A stretch of 64,000 nt of DNA from Multifurca ochricompacta (lineage: Eukaryota; Basidiomycota; Agaricomycetes; Russulales; Russulaceae). Where the stretch lies: positions 186,001 to 250,000 of the forward strand of contig WTXG01000024.1 in NCBI GenBank assembly GCA_022496185.1, given 5' to 3'. Positions 1-11,135 of the stretch are shown here, piece after piece. How positions within the stretch are numbered: position 1 is the first letter of the stretch; the number at the start of each line of letters is the position of its first letter. A program made the translations under genes and the position numbers. The notes under the pieces were generated by a model. The model had not been told where the DNA came from and did not search any database. It saw only the letters and a list, made by a program, of their open reading frames with translations.

Positions 1-360
1 GCAACTCCGGCAGAGAATAGACCGGTCTGCGAGGCTTAAGGTGTGCCACATGGAGAGTGGTTATATGACTCACGAAAATCAGTATCCCATCAGCGTCCGC
101 TGTCCAACGCTCGGCCATCTTCTCGTCTTCGTCCTTTGCCAAGTTAAGATACATGGAAAAAATTGGACCAGAGCTATCGGCAAAGGTGGACTCCCCCTTC
201 GACGCCTGATTTTGTGCTGGCGGAGGCGGGTAACCACCACGACCTATACATGTGGATAAACAAGCATAGGACGATATTGACTGGGGGGTAACCTACCTGT
301 GTCAATCCTTTCCTCGGGTCCATTTTCGACATCATCCGCATGACTAGCATTTAGAGGCAT
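1..360 (-). CDS. DUF6535 protein, 5' part, truncated by window edge
   Basis: N-terminal exons of a DUF6535 membrane-protein gene that continues left of the window. Exon 1 is 360-297 (ATG at 360-358), intron 1 is 296-217 (80 nt, GTAGGT..CCAG), exon 2 is 216-74 (143 nt), intron 2 is 73-27 (47 nt, GTGAGT..GCAG) and exon 3 starts at 26. Exon 2 encodes the family segment ESTFADSSGPIFSMYLNL, followed by ADADGILIF; exon 3 begins TGLFSAGVA, the start of the first membrane helix. Exon 2 length, intron 2 length and splice phases match those of the full paralogue at 2461-4541, and no lesion is visible, so this is probably an intact gene. DUF6535 proteins are multi-pass membrane proteins of Agaricomycetes with no established function. 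Confidence 0.8.
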
Positions 361-1036
361 TTATGAGAGAAGAAATCTAAGTATTTGGTAGGTCTTCACT
401 ACCAGGAGGTTAAAGAACAAGAGTGCCGCATGTACACCTCCCTTGAGGTCGATATAAATAACAAGCGCCAACTTTGCATCGTGGTGGCCACGTGCACGGG
501 TTAACTTGAACTAAAAGGTGTGGCCGAAATAATTCGTCAAATTGGAAGGAGCACACGAAGTTCGTCAATGCGCACTACACCGTATGATGGCCCACGGTAC
601 GAGTGGGTGTACCAACAGACAGCTTCCAAGGCCCCGAGAGTGCTTCGGGGTAGTCCCCGGGGCGTGATAATCGATATGTTGAGAGATGTAGACCAGAACA
701 GAAAGATAAAATCATATACTGACATTAGACACTGTACTGTATCTTGGCATCAAGTTCACGTATACGCTGACTTTGAGGAGAAGGAAAGTTGTATGGTGAC
801 AAAAAATGGCCCTGTCTCTCAATAATTCCGAATATATGGCAAAAGGATTGCCTGGTGATGGATGATAAGAAAGCGATAGATAATGTAGAGTTACCTGAAT
901 ATACAGAGATTCTGCTGTCTGATAAAGATGGAGGAGAGGAGTGAGTGTGAGTCGTAAGGTTACTAGTAGTTTGGGCCGGGCACTAGGCCCGACATTTCCG
1001 CTTTTGTCCACACCTTACTCGCATGCTCACCCACTT
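361..1036. other. Intergenic, promoter side of the left DUF6535 gene
   Basis: No supportable gene. Short overlapping ORFs on both strands (e.g. 520-825 plus, 537-725 minus) show no family motif and contradict each other. A TATAAATA string lies at 453-460, but on the strand opposite to the DUF6535 gene. The last 14 bases (1023-1036) are the left target-site duplication of the LINE fragment that follows. Confidence 0.5.
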
Positions 1037-1387
1037 TCCTAGTCGAATGCCCCTTGTGTTGGCCACTTACTGGAGTTCTTGCAAGAGACGCGGGCTTTCT
1101 TTAAGCCCATCTCCTCGCGCCGACCCCGGGAGCCTGATTGAGTTTGTGTTTCGGCGGACTTGGTCTTAGTGTGAGTTCTCTCTCTTCTTCCTTGAACGGT
1201 CTCTCTTTCGGACGGTCTCTCTACTGTACATCTATACTTTGATTTTTCCTTCTGTGTTTTTCACCACAGCCTTTTCAACTCTCCCTACTGTTCGTGGTAC
1301 TAGTAGTTACATTGTACCCTGATGTAGCCGCGCGATTGGGCACCGTCCCGCAAGCGCGTCAATAAACTCGATTCCAAAAAACAAAAA
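1037..1387 (+). mobile_element. 5'-truncated LINE (Tad1/CR1-like), 3' end only
   Basis: A 351-bp non-LTR retrotransposon tail. It encodes the last ~25 residues of a LINE ORF2 (LLEFLQETRAFFKPISS...EPD, stop 1139-1141), then a ~245-nt 3' UTR with AATAAA and an A-rich end (CCAAAAAACAAAAAA). It is flanked by a perfect 14-bp target-site duplication, ATGCTCACCCACTT, at 1023-1036 and 1388-1401. The 3' UTR and C-terminus match the larger minus-strand LINE at 14284-34521, so both belong to one family. Extreme 5' truncation plus a long TSD is the classic product of target-primed reverse transcription. Confidence 0.85.
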
Positions 1388-1401
1388 ATGCTCACCCACT
1401 T

Positions 1402-2460
1402 GTCGTTATTGTAAATACATTCTTGGCTCCACATTATAGATTATTGATAATTTTATGACCTTCTGAGAACGAGGGAATAACGACAGTCTGGGTCTCATAC
1501 TTGTTGAGACGGGCCATTAGCGACCGGCTCCTGGGTGGACTCAATCTTATGATTGTGATAAGATAAGATAATCCAAAGTGTGGATCTTGTCAATTAAATA
1601 GTCATAGTTCTCTCCTTATTTTCATCGTCTTTTAGTAGTATATAAGGACTCTGTTCTGTACGCGTTCACTTCATTTTTGATCACAATAACTGAACTGAAT
1701 TTTCATTCGTTTTAGATTATCTTTACCATATTTAGCTAACGCATAGTAAGTGGCTAAACCCTTTTTACAACTGCGCGCTCAACATACGTGTATCAGTTAC
1801 TCTCAACGGCCCACAGAGAAACTTTCAATCTCATCGTGCTGTTCCTCCACTTAATAAATATCCCATGCCCTTCTTGCAAAATTGCACAACATGAAGAATC
1901 GGTTACAATGCTAAGCCCATGGAAAAATTTGACTTATCTGGCGCCAGGACCTTTGCAATCCAAAAATCCCCCATGCGCCAAGAGTTAGATGAAGTGAGCA
2001 TTTCTTGTTGTTGAGAAGTTGGAGAAAACGCGGCATGCCGGGTTTGAGAAACAAAATATTTATCCTAGAGGTATATATGGATGAATCGGACTAGGAAGCA
2101 CTCGGACGCGTGTCCTCCCTCCCTGGATGGACCGTTGGGAAGAGAATTCGTTAACAATTGGGGTAGGATCCATGTAAGGTACAGTAGCAGTAAAAAATAC
2201 AATAGAAGGACGACGAGCCGGTCCCGGGCACGTTGCAGGGAGACATTTCTGCCAAAGAACGGGGTAGAGGTGAGAGGAGTGAGGCTGCCTCAGCGGAAGA
2301 CAATGACCTTCATGATTCACAAAGAATAACCAGGGTGATAAAATGGGATAATGTGCTGGCTGGGGTAAACTGTCCCAATTATCGGGCACACGAGGTCTCG
2401 TCGATTGGGTCTGGATTTCGTGGATATGAGGATCATCAGGTGTGCTAGATGTGGTGATAA
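1402..2460. other. Intergenic; no gene recognised
   Basis: About 1.06 kb between the LINE fragment and the 3' end of the DUF6535 gene. Short ORFs at 1788-1988 (plus), 2060-2389 (minus) and 2081-2448 (plus) overlap on opposite strands and show no recognisable domain. The 3' part may include the terminator and 3' UTR of the minus-strand DUF6535 gene, but I see no clear signal. Confidence 0.4.
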
Positions 2461-4541
2461 TTAAAGTGCGGTGACAACAGCATGAGACGGGTTAGAGGCA
2501 GTATGTGCGATCTCTCTTGATGGGCCGGCGACAGCCTCTTCAACATGACTAGTCGAATCTGACCGATGCCCAGGGATGTTACACAAACGATAAGAGGATA
2601 TCTTCGAAAGAATGTCGTCATTGCCTTTAGTAGAGGCAGAAAAGGCTGTTGGAGCAGCATCAGTACCATTGTGCAAACCAATGTAGACATGACGAATAGG
2701 TCGCAGGATATCGACAAGGTAATACCGGCCGTGACGATCCTCCGTATCTGTCGCTTCTCGAATAATTTCATTCCACAGATCACAGAATTCGTGTTGCAGT
2801 GCAGGAACTGTATTTTGTACGTTAAATCGGGAAACCAACAGGAGAGTGGCTTCTGCCGCCCAGTGAAGGTAACCACTCTCCGAACGGAAGCGAACGATGT
2901 TCCGAGTTATGTGGATCAAATTCGCAAGAGACATACTATCGCCGTGCGCAAGGTAATTCTCGATTACTCGTCTTGAGATACCTAATTGGTCGGTCGCGAG
3001 TTCGAACCAACGCTCGTCGTGTTTTTGCGATCTTGCTATAATCTTGGAAATTGCCCATTTCGAATAGCGAGCAGTGGTCGGGTTATCGTAAGTGGCTCTC
3101 TTCAGGAAGAGTCCAAACTCAACGGAGCGGGAAAGTCCGTATCGGTCGTTCCCGAAAGCGAGGTTAACAGTATCCCAATTGATAGGAACGCCTGAAGGTG
3201 CCACACCCATGGCCTCCTCATATATGACAAACCGCCGTTGTTTGACAGACTCATGTACTAGATTTGATGACCAAGTACGCTGCATGAGTCCAAATAAGGT
3301 TCTAAACATCTTCTCGTTGTCTGAGGAATTAAAGGCTTGCCGAGGATTCTTCACAACTGTTGATCGGAAAAAGCCAGGGATGCCCGCAAAGAATTGCTCC
3401 AGTTCATGGTCTTCATCAGAACATTCCAGTGTCCACATTAACGCACGACCGTCGATCTTCGATGACAGGTTCAGAGCAGTTCTCTCCACTGTCTTTCCCA
3501 TACCATCTGAAAGCCACCCAAAACAATACCGTACAAACTCACGAATGGGGTCCACGACCGAATCGCTGAGATGAGCAAGCATGCCAGCTATCACGACGGT
3601 GGCACTGAACACAAGCAATATGCTGGCCAAAAGGAAACATGCTGGCGACGAAAGTGGTGAATAGTACGGGCTATCAGGCCGAAAGATTGGCATCAGGGTG
3701 ATGCATCCGTATAACGCTCCACATAGCCCGACCCACCAAACCACGGCAATGAAAATAGTATGGTTGGTATTGAATAGAAAGATGAGAAGGCCAGCGAAGA
3801 AGAGAGAAAGGGAAAGATGTAGAAGTGCTGGCAGTGCATCAACTGCCCATGGGAGGTGTAACTTGTCCACACCTTCAGCAAAGAATGTACGAATCCGAGC
3901 TCGCTTGTGTGGTGCATATCGTGGCTGAGTAACTTTGATATATCGACGCGCCCATTGCTGTAGTAGTGTTGCCAGCAGTGCACAAGTAAGACTTATCACG
4001 AAGCTCAAGAACCACAGGGCGTTAACCCAAACTGCATACTTCGGTGGAGAGAATGCCGGCGGATTAACCAGAATGGGAGGAGTAGGTGCTTGAGTTGTGC
4101 TGGCATTAGCAATGACTTGGTAGATACTCTGTAAGTAGAATGCAGAGGTATCCTGGGAGTTTGGGCGGATGTCCTGGATGGACACGGCAAGTAATGCTGC
4201 AACTCCGGCAGAGAATAGACCAGTCTGCGAGGCTTAAGGTGTGTCACACGGAGAGTGGTAATGTGACTCACGAAAACGAGGATCCCATCTGCATCGGCTT
4301 TCCAACTCTCTGCCGCTTTCTCGTCTTGTTCTTTTGCAAGATTTAGATACATGCTAAATGTTGGTCCAGAGCTATCTGCAAAGGTGGACTCCCCCATCGA
4401 TGTCTGATTTTGTGCTGGGTAATGACGGTGGCCTGTACAAGGTAGGCGAACTTGAGATTATGTTTGACTGGAAGATAACATACCTGGGTCATTCCCTTCC
4501 TCCGGTACATACTCGGGACCAAACGTTTGGTGTTGAGACAT
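2461..4541 (-). CDS. DUF6535 domain multi-pass membrane protein
   Basis: Three-exon gene: exon 1 4541-4484 (ATG at 4541-4539), intron 4483-4415 (69 nt), exon 2 4414-4272, intron 4271-4225 (47 nt, GTGAGT..GCAG), exon 3 4224-2461; all phases agree, giving 654 residues. The domain opens with ESTFADSSGP, DADGILVF, TGLFSAGVAALLAVS and RPNSQDTSAFYL. Hydrophobic segments lie near residues 60-82, 131-156, 200-217, 221-247 and 262-282; WVNALWFLSFVISLTCALLA and QQWARRY are family hallmarks. The long C-terminal half is soluble-looking and ends with GTDAAPTAFSAS and LCNIPGHRSDS, as in other family members. Function unknown; probably a membrane protein. It is one of three paralogues in the first 12 kb and the only complete one, with no stop or frameshift. 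Confidence 0.88.
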
Positions 4542-5322
4542 TGAGGGTTGCGTGGGGGTATGGCAGGTAACAGGTCACTCTCACTTCTCGCTTATAGAAG
4601 ACGTCACGGAGGCACGTGAACCACTCAAGCGCCCATCTACACTTCAGTTCGGATTCAGGTATTTATGATCACTCCAGTAGACCCATTCGCAGTCATAGTA
4701 ATATGATCTTAAGATATTCAGTCAGCCAGTCAACTTGTAGCTGTCGTCATATTTATGCGCCTTTTCCTAACAGGCCGGCAGCAACCGAGTTAATCGGAAA
4801 GCGGACAGCCGGGTTTCAGGGTGATCGTGATAAACAAGTAACTGACTCAGAGATTTCATCCATTCCCCCGGGGCAAGAGAACAATTCATCGGAGTGTACT
4901 CCATGTCACAATTATCAACAAGTCGCCGAGAATGGGTGCAATCGAAAATATCGGTCATCTTTCTGATCCACTAGTGCTTTACTGATATACACTCATAACG
5001 GGAAAAAGGTGAAGGATCTGTGGTCGTGTGAGGGAAAAGATGGTCTTTATTGATATAGATGATTTCATGAAAAGTGGTTGGAGAAAAGGCAGCGAAGGAA
5101 GGGAGATACCTGGAAGGTATACATTTGGAAGGCGAATCAGATACGACGGAGGGGAAAACCATTCTCATTTCTACTTTGGAGTGACGGAGTTCCTAAGACG
5201 TGAGGCTTAACACACTGAAAGAAACAGGAAAATACAAAGTCCATGGAACAGTGGGAAGGTACGGGCCTTCGAATCTTATCGACAGTGATGTGAGACTTGG
5301 GTCGAGATAGCGTTGATTCACT
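4542..5322. other. Intergenic between DUF6535 copies
   Basis: Holds the promoter side of the 2461-4541 gene and the region downstream of the decayed copy. ORFs at 4616-4966 and 5028-5210 have no recognisable domain and overlap ORFs on the other strand. No repeat or RNA gene seen. Confidence 0.4.
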
Positions 5323-6958
5323 TTAATGGGTTCCGCAGCCAGGCACATGGCACATTAGGATTGGGAGTGAATAGGAATAAGAGGACAGTCGAGAGTTTGT
5401 GTTGTTCAGAGCCAGATTCGAGACAGGTGAGAGCAACCCACAAGCTAAAGTGGGAGGAGGGGCAGCGGCTGTAGCACCATCATGTTGGAGAGTAGGAGGA
5501 ATCAATAGTTTTTCCGTAGAGCCAGCAATAACCTCTGGAATCCGGGACATCAAATCCGAAATAACACGGCGATGGCTTTTGATGTTGCACAAAGGATACG
5601 AGGACAATGAAAGTAGAACCACGTTTTCGTCAGTGGCGGAGGCGGAGAACGCAGTCGGGGCAGCATCCGTTCCTTCGTGTAGATCGATGTACGCATCCCG
5701 CATATGTCTGAGGACGAATATGGCAGCCGATCGAACGCGATCCTCCTTTGCATTTTGTGCCTCGAGCACAACTTCATTCCAAAGTGAGCAGAAGTCGTGT
5801 TGAAGACTTGGAAAAGTATTGTGTATGTTGAATTTAAGAACGGATTTGAGTGCCATTGAGCGCCCGCCCGCACCGACGGTCCAGGTCCAACCATGGTTAG
5901 AATAATCATGAACCGTGCGCCTGAATATGTCGATTAAGCAGGCAAGGATCACGCTATCCCCGTGCGCAATGTAGCTCTAGAGAACCGCTTTCGAGATCCC
6001 GAGCTGGTCAGTGGCGAGTTCGAACCAGTGATCATCGCATTCTTTTGCGCTTGCCAAGATCACCGAGATAACGCAACTCGCATGATATACAACGAACATG
6101 CCATAGTAATCAATCCGCATTAGAAAGAGCCCGAATTAACCAACTTGAGAAGACCATTCTACTCTCTGTAGACAGTGCATTGGAGGACGGCCCAATTGAT
6201 AGGAAGTGATGCCACATTCATTGCCTTCGTGCAAATGACGATCCGCCGTTGCTTCACTGACTCAGTCACCAAACTCGATGTCAGTGTACGATGCATTAAC
6301 CTTAACCCAATCAATGCCTGTGACATTGCCTCTCCGTTTGGTGCCTTGAACGCTTTCAGGGAATCTGGGATAAGTGATGAGCTGCAAAAGCCAGGAATGC
6401 TTGCAAAGAACTGCTCTAATTCGTGGTCCTCATCCAACGACTCCAGTGTCCATATTAAGGCTCGACCATCGATCTCCGATGAAAGCTTTTGAGCTGATTC
6501 TTCCGCCGCCTTCCCTATACCGTGTAGACACCATCGGTGATAACGGTCCTTCAAGTCCCCAAGGCGATCCCAAGTTGCATAGCTGAAGCAATTCCAAGAT
6601 GCGAACCACCTGAAAATTTAGAAGACAACGAGTAGCGTGCCTGCATAAAGGAACCAGCGTAATATGGGCTATCATGCTGAAAGAGCGGCATTAGTGTGAC
6701 ACATGCGTATAACCTGTGCATATCCCAACCCAGCACATCACAACTTTGAAAACTGTGTGATTCACATTGAACAAGAAGACGACAAGGCATGCAAAGAGGA
6801 AAAGGGAAAGGTGTATCAGTGTGGGCAATGCTTCAACCGCCCAAGACAGGTGCAACTTGTCGACGCCTTCTGCAAAGAATGCACAAATACAAGCTTGTTT
6901 ATGTGGACTGTAACATGGCTGGGTGACCTTCACATATCGACGTGCCCACTGCTGTAAT
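5323..6958 (-). pseudogene. DUF6535 paralogue, decayed, interrupted by hAT and MULE
   Basis: Third DUF6535 copy, broken into fragments: 6933-6691 (VTQPCYSPHKQACICAFFAE, then the second and third membrane segments), 6790-6551, 6554-6159 (GRALIWTLESLDEDHELEQF) and 5952-5323 (WNEVVLEAQ, GTDAAPTAFSAS, YPLCNI). Several frameshifts and stops separate them. At its 5' side the gene is cut within the LLQQWARRY motif at ~6958. The missing upstream piece (HAMLATLLQ) reappears at 12356-12435, on the far side of the hAT-like element and the MULE. The long 5952-5323 fragment (209 residues) is still open, so loss of function may be fairly recent or that end may be expressed. Confidence 0.8.
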
Positions 6959-6961
6959 TAG

Positions 6962-7235
6962 ACTGGATGCAATTCACCCCGCAGTTTGACGAATCACGTG
7001 ATGTAAAGTAAACAACAGCAAACTCTGTTGAACCAAGATAGCGGTACAAGAGGTTCCGGGATAGCGGTTCGACATGATTACGATCACGCGTAGATAACAC
7101 AACTCAAAAACGCGTTCATTTAGTCTAGTGGCCAATATAGTACATAGATCTGCTATAGATAAAGCACTTGCTACCACATTATTCTGCATCTAAGCTCTAA
7201 GTCTAATCAAGGCAAGATAGCTAGTAGTGATGTAG
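6962..7235 (+). repeat. MULE left terminal inverted repeat
   Basis: About 274 bp. The outer 158 bp (6962-7119) repeat in inverted orientation at 10971-11128 with only two mismatches. The inner part (AGTAGCCAATATAGTACATAGATC-like, up to GATAGCTAGTAGTGATGTAG) also matches the right end but is more diverged. Confidence 0.88.
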
Positions 7236-7414
7236 TATCTAGTACAAATTTGCACTATGTCTGTTCCATGAATTCAAGAACAAAGCGCAATCTTATCACA
7301 TTGGAGTCATGTATTTCAGTTTTGGGCGTTCAACAGCAGGAAACCATTTTTTTAGTACATAGAATAAAATATGCAAGCTGTATTATACATTACATGGAAT
7401 GTAGAAGTAAATCA

Positions 7415-7712
7415 TCATGAATCTAAGTTCTTACCTCGGATTTGATATCCCATGGTATTCCGTGAGGTCTGTGCAGCCTCACGATCACCAGCGCGGGCCC
7501 AGGTGCGCGGTCGTCGTGTTCCTGTCTTCTCTAGATGTTGAACATCCTTTACCAGACGACTAGCATCGGCTCCGATGTCCTGCGACACCATGCTGTTGAT
7601 CCAGATTCGATTTTTGTGCGGGAGTTGCGATCGGATAATCTTGGCTGCCTCAACAAGCTCGTCTGCCCGTGACGAAAGTGCATTAATCTTGATTCGTAGC
7701 TTTGATGGGAAT
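7415..7712 (-). other. Possible extra 3' exon of the MULE transposase
   Basis: Open minus-strand frame downstream of the annotated stop, with protein-like composition (KINALSSRADELVEAAKIIR; VSQDIGADASRLVKDVQHLE, helix-forming). It would join in phase to the SWIM-containing exon through a GTACGT..TCAG intron of only about 28 nt (~7755-7728). That is shorter than the other four introns of the gene (52-53 nt), so I did not include it in the main model. If unspliced, the protein ends at 7740. Confidence 0.35.
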
Positions 7713-7739
7713 GAGTAGCTATTCTGATGATTGTTTGAG

Positions 7740-10622
7740 TCATTGACGTACTTCTTCTTCAAGATCACTCTCATCTCCATCATTGAGCAGTTCTTGTACC
7801 TCTTCCATGTCAAGTTTGGCCGACGATGACATTTCTTCAGTACTCGTCGACATCACGCTCCGCGGCCGCTTGCCTAGCATCCCCTCAAGATCAAACTCTC
7901 TCCATTGGCCTTCCACCAGCATATCTGGATTTCCTATCCAAATATGGTCATCTCCATCAGTGATACTGCCTTCATCTGGATCCAGGTGCTCAACCTCCAT
8001 CCCTTCAATATCGCGTACAAGAGCAGGGTGGCGATAAAGTGGCAAAATGCGGCGACGGACAACTTGATGCCAGAAGTGCATGGGGGGAGGCTGTACCGAT
8101 TGGACAAGGTGCTTACAGAGGTGCTGGCTGTGATACTTTTGCTGTCCACAATTGCATGTCCATGTAGTAACATCTGTGACATAGATAACATTGCTGATGG
8201 ACGCTTCCACGAGCTGTTTCCAAGACATCTTGAAGTACCTTTGATAAGTTGAAAGCGGCTTCGAGCGACCCAAACGATGTGTGTCTTCAAGGACTTCTGC
8301 ACGCACAATGTACTCGGGTGTGATTTTAGTTATGATAATCCAAACAAGGAGGTCAAGGCGAGGTCGAAGCATGTGGTGCAGGTGATTGTGTTTTAACTGC
8401 CTCCAGAGGTTTTCAGTTCCCATCGTTGTTCGCCACCGAGATACATATGGAGATGTCGAGCGTGCCCAGAGTTTCCACTTTGGTAGCACATACCACGATG
8501 TCCAGAGGTATCCCCACACTTCCCGAAGTCCCCATTGGTGACAGAAATGATACATCTCTATGATAGCGCGCTTGCGGATTTCTGTTGCACTGCATGGTCC
8601 CTCATTCCGTTCAGAAAAAGCCGGATGCTGACAGAAGTGCTTTGTGAAGAGATGGAGGATCTGTTTTCTGTGGGGCACTGGGCAAAATACATATGCGATG
8701 TCCTTCACTTGTGTCTCACCCTCTTCAAAATCCCATTCTGGATCATCTTCGTCTGCCTCACCCAACTCGGAGCCTGGATCTGAATCAGAACCAAGCCATT
8801 CATCGAGCTTGTCTATTAGATCACCGCCCTCATCTGACAACTCGTCAAGATCCACCTCAACCCCCTCATTACTTGATGGAGATGGATCGGAGTCAGTGGT
8901 GGGTAGCCGGGATACATCGAATATTGGGATCGGGGGAATTCGGATGGTTAGCCGCTCCTTCGGAGGCATATTGAGCGTTTGTAGGACTCCGTTTAGGCGT
9001 ACCAAAAGTCGAGGAATTGCTTTCGTAGCAACATAATGTGTTCCAGGCTGTCGATTTTTGTCATAATGAATTTTAAACGCGACGTGTGCGGACACAAACC
9101 TTATCACTAGATTGATGAACCGGGATGAATGATTCGTCAATCCAGCTGAACTCAGCTTTTGCAACTTTGACATTATAGGGTGCTGGGGCACGTCGTAGGG
9201 TTGACAAGCGCATCTTGACCACTCGGATGGCATGCCAATAGCAAATTTGATGCTTTGCATCTGGTATGACAGCAAGAAATGCATTTATTTCTGACCAATC
9301 CTTGTCTGTAAGTGTAAAAATAATCCGCAAATTCCAATGATTGTTGATGTATGAAATGAAACGGCTGATAAATAGTTCTTTGGCTCCCGGTTCACCAATG
9401 TTTGACTGAATCAGGAGATATCCAAGGGGTAACCCTGACCTGTAGATTTCACCGAGAAGTGTGAAAACTTCGAAACGCGCTCCATTTGTGTTCCCTGGCC
9501 ATTGTCAGGTCAGCTTCAAGTTGTTATTTGTAAATGGAAGACTCACATGCAGAATCTAACTGTAGTTCACGGAGACGCCCTCCCCATTGGCGAAGAATTT
9601 CGGGTAGTGCAAACGCAATAACTGTGATGCCCTCATCCTCTTCAATGGGTATTGATTCCACGGTGTACAGGCGATCTGGTGATGGCATTTTAAACTCTTC
9701 AAGAAGCAGCCGTGCTGACTGGACTTCATCCTCATCCCTTTTCCAGGTACGACTGGACATTCGTGACCATAATTGATAGATGGATTTGCGTGTGAAGGAC
9801 GGCTTTGGATGCTTCTTCAGAATCTCAGTCCAGAGCTTATTATAAGGTGTGAATATTTTGTAGACAAGACCCAATGATGTTTACTTACCTGCATTGGGGT
9901 TAATTTGAGGTTAATTTGGACGTATCGCTCAACTTCTTCTGGGATATCAATAGGCCAATATGGGACATGATCCTCACAGTGTGTTAATTTAATGAAGATG
10001 ACATTAGAATGGTCGGATAAGGTTATATGTATCCAACCAGAGCAGTCAAAGGTTTCCATTGATTCTTTATCACGATTTTTGACACCTTCTTGGTGGCTCT
10101 TTGATGAGGCATGCTGCCGATCGGTATTTTGGGCACAATTGTATATGTAACGTGTTGATGTGCCCGCAGATCGTTTGTGGTCATATTTACTATGGTAACT
10201 GATATGAAGAGATTCATAATTTTGTAATGAAAAGAAAGAAGTGTTACGCACAGGAACCGATAACTCATCACTTCCCACATCAGATTGACAATGGCATCTG
10301 CGTGCTCCCTCCTAACAGTGTAACCCACTAAATCCTTGATATTCACATTTGCTTCGACCTTGATCACATCTTTCTGCCTTCCCAGGAAAGTCAAATATTC
10401 ATTTAGTGGCAAGACAGATAAGCTTTCATCTGACACATCCTGAACCCCATTAGTTTCAAAGTTCTGAACCTTCTCCAAGTTCTTCTTGGCCTGTCTATTG
10501 CCTTTTGCCTTTATCGTGCAGAGAGAACATGTTGCGCTGTGTGTTAAAACATTTGCCTTCAGTGGAAATTTTTCGAGGCCTAGGGACTTCTTGCATTTTG
10601 CACACTTCTTTGACTCTGCCAT
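7740..10622 (-). CDS. MULE transposase with SWIM zinc finger
   Basis: Five exons, all phases consistent: 10622-10252, 10198-9889, 9835-9547, 9494-9100, 9047-7740; introns of 53, 53, 52 and 52 nt with GT..AG ends. Predicted 890 residues. N-terminus has a CxxC..C..CxxC zinc-binding-like motif (CAKC, then CSLC). The MULE catalytic domain follows: LDSAWNTNGARFE (first Asp), TDKDWSEIN (second Asp), the CYWHAIRVVKMRL C/H motif, and TENLWRQLKHNHL as likely catalytic Glu. Exon 5 carries a long acidic insert, then the SWIM finger WTCNCGQ..HLCKH. It would catalyse cut-and-paste excision and insertion in the nucleus, binding the element's TIRs. No stop or frameshift found, unlike almost every other transposon gene here. 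Minus-strand transcription starts near the right TIR. Confidence 0.87.
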
Positions 10623-10790
10623 CTCTAGATAGCTATGAGGTGGGCTCGGGAGAAGTGAGGCGCGTTAGGATGGGTGTTGATAGCTGGGATCAATTGATCT
10701 AACCGAGTATCGGAACGTCTGCCAAAACAATCAACAATGTATTGTTTGTCTCTATGTACATCACGTGTGGAACAGGTATAGCGCAGCTTG

Positions 10791-11128
10791 CTACATCACT
10801 GCTAGCTATCTCACCTTGATTAGACTTAGAGGCTTAGCTGTAGTCAATAATGCGATAGCAACTGCTTTATCTATAGCAGATCTATGTACTATATTGGCTA
10901 CTGGTTTAAATGAACGCGTTATTGAGTTATCTCATCTAATGATACGATTTGATCACATGTCAGATCTTAGATGAACGCGTTTTTGAGTTGTGTTATCTAC
11001 GCGTGATCGTAATCATGTCGAACCGCTATCCCGGAACCTCTTGTACCGCTATCTTGGTTCAACAGAGTTTGCTGTTGTTTACTTTACATCACGTGATTCG
11101 TCAAACTGCGGGGTGAATTGCATTCACT
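10791..11128 (-). repeat. MULE right terminal inverted repeat
   Basis: About 338 bp, inverse of 6962-7235. It is longer than the left copy because of a 61-bp insertion just inside the conserved 158 bp. The insertion itself ends in a second copy of the AACTCAA(T/A)AACGCGTTCAT segment, so it looks like a local duplication. The transposase gene starts 169 bp inward. Confidence 0.88.
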
Positions 11129-11135
11129 CTGTAAT

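Larger units (their letters stand above)
6962..11128 (-). mobile_element. Complete Mutator-like (MULE) DNA transposon
   Basis: A 4,167-bp element with long terminal inverted repeats (left 6962-7235, right 10791-11128) and a perfect 10-bp target-site duplication, CTGTAATTAG, at 6952-6961 and 11129-11138. The outer 158 bp of the two TIRs agree except for two bases near the tip (ACTGGATGCAATTC versus AGTGAATGCAATTC). It contains a single transposase gene on the minus strand (7740-10622) with a MULE catalytic domain and SWIM zinc finger. A 9-11 bp TSD and long TIRs are diagnostic of the Mutator superfamily. With intact ends and an unbroken transposase it looks autonomous. It inserted exactly at the junction of the DUF6535 pseudogene and the hAT-like element. 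Confidence 0.9.

Noticed and set aside
520..825. 101-codon plus-strand ORF near the left edge
   Set aside because: No ATG at its start, opposite-strand ORFs of similar size, and no motif.
2060..2448. Overlapping ORFs of 109, 82 and 71 codons on both strands
   Set aside because: They contradict each other, have no recognisable domain and no splice support; treated as intergenic.
5399..5803. 134-residue plus-strand ORF
   Set aside because: Antisense shadow of the DUF6535 C-terminal fragment at 5952-5323.
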